Assembly (NCBI GenBank): GCA_015486505.1
Contig: WFRP01000068.1
Coordinates: forward strand, 1 to 46,514
DNA from: Pseudomonadota bacterium
GTDB taxonomy: Bacteria; Desulfobacterota; Anaeroferrophillalia; Anaeroferrophillales; Tharpellaceae
Direction of reading: 5' to 3'
DNA: 46,514 nt
Positions 41,996 through 46,514 of this stretch are shown here, in pieces. Both the position numbers and the translations under genes were made by a program. The notes beneath the pieces were generated by a model that saw only the letters and a list, made by a program, of their open reading frames with translations, was not told the origin of the DNA and ran no database searches. Position 1 is the stretch's first letter. Every line of letters starts with the position of its first letter.

Positions 41996-42181
41996 ATGCA
42001 AAAAGCAAAAAAAATTATTTATGAAAGAATTACAAAACAAAAATCAAAATTTGCTAATGTTGTTTTGCAAAATGTTACAGTTCAACAGATTGGAGGGAAC
42101 ACCGAAGCAGCCGTAGCTAAATATCTGCAGAAAAAATTTCCAGGTGATCAAATAACTGTTAAGCAAATTGATTGGGCATAA
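41996..42181 (+). CDS. small hypothetical protein, 61 residues
   Basis: I do not recognise it. MQKAKKIIYERITKQKSKFA is a basic N-terminus, followed by VVLQNVTVQQIGGNTEAAVAKYLQKKFPG. It is soluble with no signal peptide. AAAAGGAG before the ATG is a strong ribosome site, which supports real translation. It lies just after the first attC-like site, the usual place of the first gene in an integron cassette. Codon use is A+T-rich like the rest of the island. Confidence 0.65.
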   Translation: MQKAKKIIYERITKQKSKFANVVLQNVTVQQIGGNTEAAVAKYLQKKFPGDQITVKQIDWA

Positions 42182-42273
42182 GTCTGATAAACACCATCAA
42201 AACGTACTTGCCCTTTCAAAATCAGTACACTGAGAGTCAGCAAGAAAACTGAAATCAAAGAGGTCTGTTAAAG

Positions 42274-42816
42274 ATGCCCAGCATTAAAAAAGTTAAAGAA
42301 GCTTTCGGGTTACTCTACGAAAGCATAAGAGAGCCAAGTTTTTCGAAATCCCATGAGTTTAGTTGGTGGAATGAAAAGTCACTTTTACCTAATGTGCGTT
42401 TCTTTCTCTTAGGCTATTTTGGTGACGACCTTGAACCCGAGCTAAAAACAGAGTTAATCTCGGCACCATCAGGAGAAGGATATTTAGACTTTGCTGTAGG
42501 TGATACTGCCATAGAGTTTGCAGTTCGCTTACCGAATGAAACAGCCTCAAAACTTACAAGCTATTCAAACAGAACGGAAAGAACAAAATTAATTCGGCGC
42601 AAAGTTAAAAATGATTGGGCGACACACGGTGTGTTGGTATTGTTTGATTTTTCAGATTCTCCTCTAACTAACGAACAACTTGAAGACTACAGAGAAAAAC
42701 CAAGTCTTGGAAAAGGAAACCATCATATTAATGAATTTTCTGTTCTGTACTATAATTACACATTATCAGACAGCCTGTACTGCATAAGAAAAAACGTAAA
42801 TTTAGCTAACACTTGA
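42274..42816 (+). CDS. hypothetical protein, 180 residues, possible nuclease-like core
   Basis: No family is recognised with confidence. The middle part, SGEGYLDFAVGDTAIEFAVRL (about 66-86), has the strand-turn-strand spacing D...E-x-A that occurs in PD-(D/E)XK nucleases; this is a weak resemblance only. It continues KLIRRKVKNDWATHGVLVLFDFSDSP. It is soluble, with an A+T-rich composition. With the 61-residue gene it fills the about 1-kb interval between the two attC-like sites. Confidence 0.65.
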   Translation: MPSIKKVKEAFGLLYESIREPSFSKSHEFSWWNEKSLLPNVRFFLLGYFGDDLEPELKTELISAPSGEGYLDFAVGDTAIEFAVRLPNETASKLTSYSNRTERTKLIRRKVKNDWATHGVLVLFDFSDSPLTNEQLEDYREKPSLGKGNHHINEFSVLYYNYTLSDSLYCIRKNVNLANT

Positions 42817-42875
42817 CCGAAGGTTAAAATCGGGGGCAGACCACGGTTTTTTAATAACTCAATTGGCAAGAAATC

Positions 42876-42963
42876 GCCGAACAATCGGGTAAACTTGATC
42901 AGGAATAACCTCCTGTTTTTTATTTGAGCATTGCGGCCCGGCAAGTTACCCTTGGCGTTCGGT
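42876..42963 (+). repeat. attC-like palindromic site 2
   Basis: 88 bp. The left box GCCGAAC is complementary to the right box GTTCGG(T). Arms GGGTAAACTTG and CAAGTTACCC are identical to site 1. The inner hairpin is CAGG...CCTG where site 1 has CGGG...CCCG, a paired change. The shared end is CTTGGCGTT. Confidence 0.5.
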
Positions 42964-43249
42964 TTCAAGATATAAAATATGAAAGTAGATTCAAGGCGAA
43001 ACATCTCAGCGGCCCAGGTAGTCCCCGTAAAATAGATATAAGGAATTTAAATGACAAAATATGACGACAACCAATGTCTACAAATAATGAAAATATATAG
43101 ATACAATTGAAGAGCATATCCCTCAAAAATCAGCAGAACCTTTAGCTTGAAAAAGATGGCAAGTGCAATGGTAAACTGCAAGAAATACTAGACAATCTAT
43201 AACACTCAGTCAAACACAACTAACACCATTCTCTTGCAGCAAAATCTCC
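42964..43249 (+). other. A+T-rich stretch with a possible gene remnant
   Basis: Between the second attC-like site and the vapBC promoter. A 19-codon frame at 43051-43110 (MTKYDDNQCLQIMKIYRYN) has a ribosome-site-like AAGGA upstream and could be the start of a decayed gene; the following bases in another frame read DTIEEHIPQKSAEPLA before a stop. No intact gene is seen. Confidence 0.3.
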
Positions 43250-43277
43250 TTGACAAATATGCACAGATCACTATATT
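43250..43277 (+). promoter_or_regulatory. Promoter of vapBC
   Basis: TTGACA (43250-43255), 16-bp spacer, TATATT (43272-43277), 31 bp before the antitoxin ATG. The box region contains ATATGCA and TATGCATAT, a likely site for autorepression by the VapBC complex. Confidence 0.65.
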
Positions 43278-43307
43278 TATGCATATACTTAAAATGAGGA
43301 GATTAGA

Positions 43308-43514
43308 ATGAGAACCACATTAGACCTTCCAGAAAATTTAGTTTTAGAGGCAATGAAAAGCACCAACATAAAAACAAAGACAAAAGTAATTATCACAGCC
43401 CTCGAACAACTTATAAAGAAATCAAAAATTTCAGAGATAAAAAATTATAAAGGCAAAGTAGATCTAAACATCGACTTAGATGAAATTAGAGGTCGAAATG
43501 TCAATTATAATTGA
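43308..43514 (+). CDS. vapB: VapB-type antitoxin
   Basis: 68 residues. The N-terminus MRTTLDLPENLVLEAMKSTNIKTKTKVIITALEQLIKK is a ribbon-helix-helix DNA-binding fold of the VapB (DUF2191-like) type. The C-terminal NYKGKVDLNIDLDEIRGRN is the toxin-binding tail, ending RG-rich as in relatives. A GAGGAG ribosome site and its own promoter are present. It overlaps the toxin gene by 17 bp. Confidence 0.88.
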   Translation: MRTTLDLPENLVLEAMKSTNIKTKTKVIITALEQLIKKSKISEIKNYKGKVDLNIDLDEIRGRNVNYN

Positions 43515-43875
43515 TTCATCAGTTTGGATTGAATATTTTAGAAACGGCAACAACTATGAAAAGGTCGATTTCTTGATTGAAGAAAATTTAGTTGTTACAA
43601 ACGACCTGATACTTACAGAATTAACACCTTTCTTAAAGCTAAAAAGACAACATAAACTCATTAAATTGTTGAGCAATATTAATAACGCCACTATGCAAAT
43701 AGTATGGGAACAACTAATTGACCTACAATATAAATGCATTAAAAATGGACTTAATGGAGTCAGTATCCCAGATTTAATTATTGCCCAAAATGCCATTCAA
43801 CATAATTGCAAAATATATTCGCTAGATAAACATTTCACTAAAATGTCCACAGTGCTTAATTTGGATATTTTTTAA
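43498..43875 (+). CDS. vapC: VapC-type PIN-domain ribonuclease toxin
   Basis: 125 residues. The four acidic PIN residues are visible: Asp6 (IIDSSVWIEYF), Glu41 (LILTELTPF), Asp92 (SIPDLIIAQNA) and Asp110 (YSLDKHF). It is an Mg-dependent endoribonuclease of the VapC family, held in check by VapB. ATG at 43498 follows AGAGG. TA modules are frequent in cassette arrays and genomic islands, which fits the surrounding A+T-rich accessory region. Confidence 0.9.
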   Translation: MSIIIDSSVWIEYFRNGNNYEKVDFLIEENLVVTNDLILTELTPFLKLKRQHKLIKLLSNINNATMQIVWEQLIDLQYKCIKNGLNGVSIPDLIIAQNAIQHNCKIYSLDKHFTKMSTVLNLDIF

Positions 43876-43911
43876 AATCTAGCCCAAAACACTATAATTG
43901 CCTGAAATAAC

Positions 43912-44049
43912 CTAATGCGGGAACAATTCCCACAACCCAAACAGGGCTTTGTGGCCCGCACCCAGGGGCACTTCCGATGGTCGCAAATAAGTACTCTTAT
44001 CAGAACATTTTCTTGTTTTTTCAAACCGAAAATAACCTGTAAGGTACTA
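43912..44049 (-). repeat. Dispersed repeat, copy G (inverted)
   Basis: Reads on the minus strand as AGTACCTTACAGGTTATTTTC, a loop GGTTTGAAAAAACAA, GAAAATGTTCTGATAAG, a single degenerate 26-bp unit and a GCGGG-type hairpin. It ends 77 bp before the luxE-like gene and closes the accessory island on its right side. Confidence 0.85.
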
Positions 44050-44126
44050 AAAATTGGTTGTTTTACTGATTCAAGACCACTTTATTTATCAGCGCCGTAT
44101 AAAAACAATTAATTCAGGAGAAAATA

Positions 44127-45284
44127 ATGGAGAAGTTGCAACCTCCAGAGCCCAGGAAGCTCTTAAAACTACAGCAATTGTGCGAATATTCAGACCCATA
44201 TGTGCATAATGATGAACTTGATGAATTGTTTACAGGCGCGTATAAAGAGATAATAATCTGGCATAGAGAGCACAATATCTTCTTCAATAATTTACTCGCA
44301 AAAGAAGGCTTTGAAATTGCGGATCTCAGAACGATTGATGATTTACATAACTTCCCTTTTATCCATGCGAATTTCTTTAAAATACATGAAACATTATCAG
44401 TAAAAAGAGATACCATAAGTGAACATTTGACATCGTCTGGAACCACCGGTCAGAAGTCACAAATGTTTTTTGATAAATGGTCGATTCTGAGCGCCAGAAG
44501 AATGGTGCAGTTTGAATATGAAAAAAACGGGTTTTACACTCCCGATAGAGAAGTGAATTTTCTTTTGTTTGCTTATGAGCCTTTAGAGAACTTCAAGGTC
44601 GGGACAAGCAACACAAATATTTTTCTTACATCTTTTGCTCGGCAGAAAGAGCTGTTTTTTGCCCTGAGAGCAATCGGCGGGGGCCATGAATTTGATAAAT
44701 TCGGAACCGTTAACAAGCTGCAGGAATATGAAAAGGATGGGTTGCCGGTAAGAATCCACGGGTTTCCATCCTTCATGTATTTTACATTGAAACTGATGCG
44801 GGAGAGAGGGATCGCCTTAAAACTTAACCCTGAATCGTTGGTTATGTTTGGCGGTGGCTGGAAGGGCTATGCCGACCAACAAATCCCCAAAGATGAATTG
44901 TATCGACTGATCAACCAAACACTGGGGATACCGCTTGCGAGAATCCGTGACAGCTTTGGCGCGGTTGAACACTCAATCCCATATGTGGAATGCTCACACC
45001 ACCATCTGCATATTCCGGTATGGTCGCGGCTGTTTATCCGTGATGTAAAAACTTTCGCAGTACTTGGATATGACCAACCCGGTTTCCTGCAATTTGTTAC
45101 ACCCTACATTACTTCGGTGCCGGCCATAAGTGTCATGATGGGCGATTTGGGAATATTGCATCGCGCAGGCTGTGAATGCGGCGCTCAAACACCATATTTT
45201 GAAATACTTGGGCGTGCGGGAGCGTCTAAAAATAGAAGCTGTGCAATATCTGCGGCTGAACTTTTAAAGAAAAGAGCGGTGTAG
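44127..45284 (+). CDS. LuxE-like acyl-protein synthetase / acyl-AMP ligase
   Basis: 385 residues, close to LuxE. The adenylate-forming motif LTSSGTTGQKSQMF lies at about 107-120. The middle and end, MFGGGWKGYADQQIPKDE and DSFGAVEHSIPYVECSHHHLHIP, follow the LuxE domain of the family; cysteines HRAGCECGAQ near the end may be structural. It activates a fatty acid as acyl-AMP and passes the acyl group to a cysteine for reduction by LuxC, encoded 3 bp downstream. A CAGGAG site precedes the ATG. No luxA, luxB or luxD is in view, so light production is not implied. Confidence 0.9.
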   Translation: MEKLQPPEPRKLLKLQQLCEYSDPYVHNDELDELFTGAYKEIIIWHREHNIFFNNLLAKEGFEIADLRTIDDLHNFPFIHANFFKIHETLSVKRDTISEHLTSSGTTGQKSQMFFDKWSILSARRMVQFEYEKNGFYTPDREVNFLLFAYEPLENFKVGTSNTNIFLTSFARQKELFFALRAIGGGHEFDKFGTVNKLQEYEKDGLPVRIHGFPSFMYFTLKLMRERGIALKLNPESLVMFGGGWKGYADQQIPKDELYRLINQTLGIPLARIRDSFGAVEHSIPYVECSHHHLHIPVWSRLFIRDVKTFAVLGYDQPGFLQFVTPYITSVPAISVMMGDLGILHRAGCECGAQTPYFEILGRAGASKNRSCAISAAELLKKRAV

Positions 45285-45287
45285 AGC

Positions 45288-46514
45288 ATGACTAAAAACC
45301 ATTTATGGCAGGGAACCCGCATTGCAGACGAAGAGGCCGAACAACGGCTTGATGATATTGAGCGGTTTACGCTGCCGCATATTGGCAGCAAATTCCCGCT
45401 GGAATATCTGCTTGAAAAGATGCAGACATTTCACGAAAAATTGCTGGAGAAGGGAGCGGCTTATGAGCTGTTTGTCAGCAAAGCAATGCAAATACACTCA
45501 GCTGACAGAGGGAAAGCTGAGGCTGTTCTTGATTCAATAATTTCCTTTATTTCCAAAGATAATCTGGAGAAGAAATTATACAGTGAACTCGGGACGATTA
45601 CACCTTTCAGTGCCGAACGCCCATTAATGAAAGAAACCCATTTTGAAAGCTGGGAAGCTCTGGGAACTTTAGTTCATATCGCGCCCACAAATGTTTTTGC
45701 GGTGCCGGTAATGTGTGTTATCGAGGGGCTTTTAAGCGGAAATATTAATATTCTTAAAACTTCATCTACTCAAGTTCAGCTGCCGCAGCTGTTTTTCGAA
45801 ACTTTTCTCTCATTTGATGATGAAAACCGGCTGCGCCCCTACATTATAATTCTTGAGTTTTCGTCGGGAAATGAAACCCTGCTGCAGAAAGTCATTAATG
45901 CAGCCGATGCCGTATCCGCCTGGGGCGGAGAGAATGCGATTGCAAGCCTAAGACAAATGACACCTCAAGGTGTACGGTTTATTGAGTGGGGGCACAAGAT
46001 ATCATTTGCTTATTTCGCCAAAGGTTCTGAACAGGATTCCGATGCAATCGAACAGGTATGCCGGGATGTATGTCTTTTTGATCAAAACGCCTGTTCCAGT
46101 CCTCAGGATGTCTTTTTGGACACGGAAGACTTTGCTGAACTCAAACGATTTGCTGAAAGATTTGCGGCGGTTTTAGATAAAGTCGCGCAGGAGATGCCTG
46201 GAGAAATACCTTCAGATCCGGCCCAGGCTGAAATCAGCACAATGGTTGCAATTGCCCGGACCGAAGAAGCCCTCAACTTAACCAAAGTTTTCTCGGCTGA
46301 AGATTTCTCCTGGTCGGTTATCGCGGATAAGCGCAGTGGGCTTTCAATCTCGCCGTTATTCAGAAATGTAATCATAAAACCACTGCCGGAAAAAGATATA
46401 ATAGCAACCCTGCATCCAATGAAACGCTACCTGCAGACCGTTGCATTGGTGGCAAAGCCCACTGCGGTTATCCCCCTCGCGCGAAAATTCTTTGCCGCCG
46501 GCTGCCTCCGTATC
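45288..46514 (+). CDS. LuxC-like acyl-CoA / fatty-acid reductase (3' partial)
   Basis: 409 codons, open to the window end. The aldehyde-dehydrogenase-like fold shows HIAPTNVFAVPVMCVIEGLLSGN, LKTSS, and the catalytic Cys269 in LFDQNACSSPQ, which accepts the acyl group. It reduces activated fatty acids to aldehydes with NADPH. The start ATG is 3 bp after luxE, so the pair is co-translated. The C-terminal part is cut by the window end. The aldehyde's use (wax, alkyl lipid or a secondary metabolite) should be encoded downstream. Confidence 0.9.
   Translation, partial: MTKNHLWQGTRIADEEAEQRLDDIERFTLPHIGSKFPLEYLLEKMQTFHEKLLEKGAAYELFVSKAMQIHSADRGKAEAVLDSIISFISKDNLEKKLYSELGTITPFSAERPLMKETHFESWEALGTLVHIAPTNVFAVPVMCVIEGLLSGNINILKTSSTQVQLPQLFFETFLSFDDENRLRPYIIILEFSSGNETLLQKVINAADAVSAWGGENAIASLRQMTPQGVRFIEWGHKISFAYFAKGSEQDSDAIEQVCRDVCLFDQNACSSPQDVFLDTEDFAELKRFAERFAAVLDKVAQEMPGEIPSDPAQAEISTMVAIARTEEALNLTKVFSAEDFSWSVIADKRSGLSISPLFRNVIIKPLPEKDIIATLHPMKRYLQTVALVAKPTAVIPLARKFFAAGCLRI

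Noticed and set aside
41866..42963. Calling the two palindromic sites Rho-independent terminators or ordinary REP sequences
   Set aside because: They lack T-runs, carry RYYYAAC/GTT-like end boxes and bound a unit of orphan genes, so an attC-like nature fits better, though unproven.
44127..46514. A bioluminescence (lux) operon
   Set aside because: Only LuxE- and LuxC-like enzymes are present; no luciferase subunits are in the window, and the rest of the gene content suggests an anaerobe.

Overview
The window reads as a chromosomal piece of an anaerobic, Gram-negative deltaproteobacterium-like organism (Desulfobacterota). This is inferred from gene content, not from a marker gene: an archaeal-type split glutamate synthase, an octaheme c-type cytochrome with a membrane cytochrome b, an exosortase/EPS locus, RND efflux with TolC, and a probable selenoprotein. 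No rRNA, tRNA or complete insertion sequence was found.

Layout. 0-4.3 kb: the two subunits of a glutaconate-type CoA-transferase (the first cut by the window edge), a universal stress protein, and an SppA-type peptidase. 4.6-13.8 kb: a glutamate synthase in three overlapping or adjacent genes (class II glutaminase; ferredoxin-FMN synthase domain; GXGXG domain fused to a GltD-like flavoprotein), then purF, a NUDIX hydrolase and NAD synthetase. 14-19.1 kb: a soluble and a transmembrane chemoreceptor, a secreted single-Cache protein and a 70-residue orphan. 19.6-24.4 kb, minus strand: transketolase, glucose-6-phosphate isomerase and glucokinase. 24.5-27.25 kb, minus strand: arsR, octaheme cytochrome and cytochrome b in one overlapping operon with a clear promoter and operator. 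27.4-33.9 kb: polysaccharide export, chain-length determinant, CpsD-like ATPase and an ExeA-like ATPase, facing an exosortase-EpsI fusion. 34-40.2 kb, minus strand: tolC, membrane fusion protein and RND pump, plus a small membrane protein. 40.6-43.9 kb: an A+T-rich accessory island with orphan genes, two palindromic attC-like sites about 1 kb apart, and a VapBC module. 44.1 kb to the end: luxE and luxC homologues without luciferase genes, luxC running off the window.

Most notable result. The octaheme cytochrome gene (25166..26803, minus) is interrupted by one in-frame TGA, codon 109. Eighteen nucleotides after it begins a perfect 7-bp hairpin with loop AGGU, which resembles the apical SECIS hairpin of E. 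coli fdhF. The reading frame, all eight CXXCH motifs and the family-like sequence continue through the TGA. I therefore read it as selenocysteine in an octaheme tetrathionate reductase (OTR)-like cytochrome rather than as a broken gene.

Second theme. The intergenic spaces are full of a modular repeat family. One module is a terminal decamer, GTAACTATTC, found 10 times on the two strands, sometimes as inverted pairs. Another is a palindromic core whose loop varies while its stem is kept. A third is a 26-bp unit that is amplified in tandem at one locus. These elements sit mostly just upstream of genes; one has become part of the 5' end of the polysaccharide export gene, and two supply stop codons.
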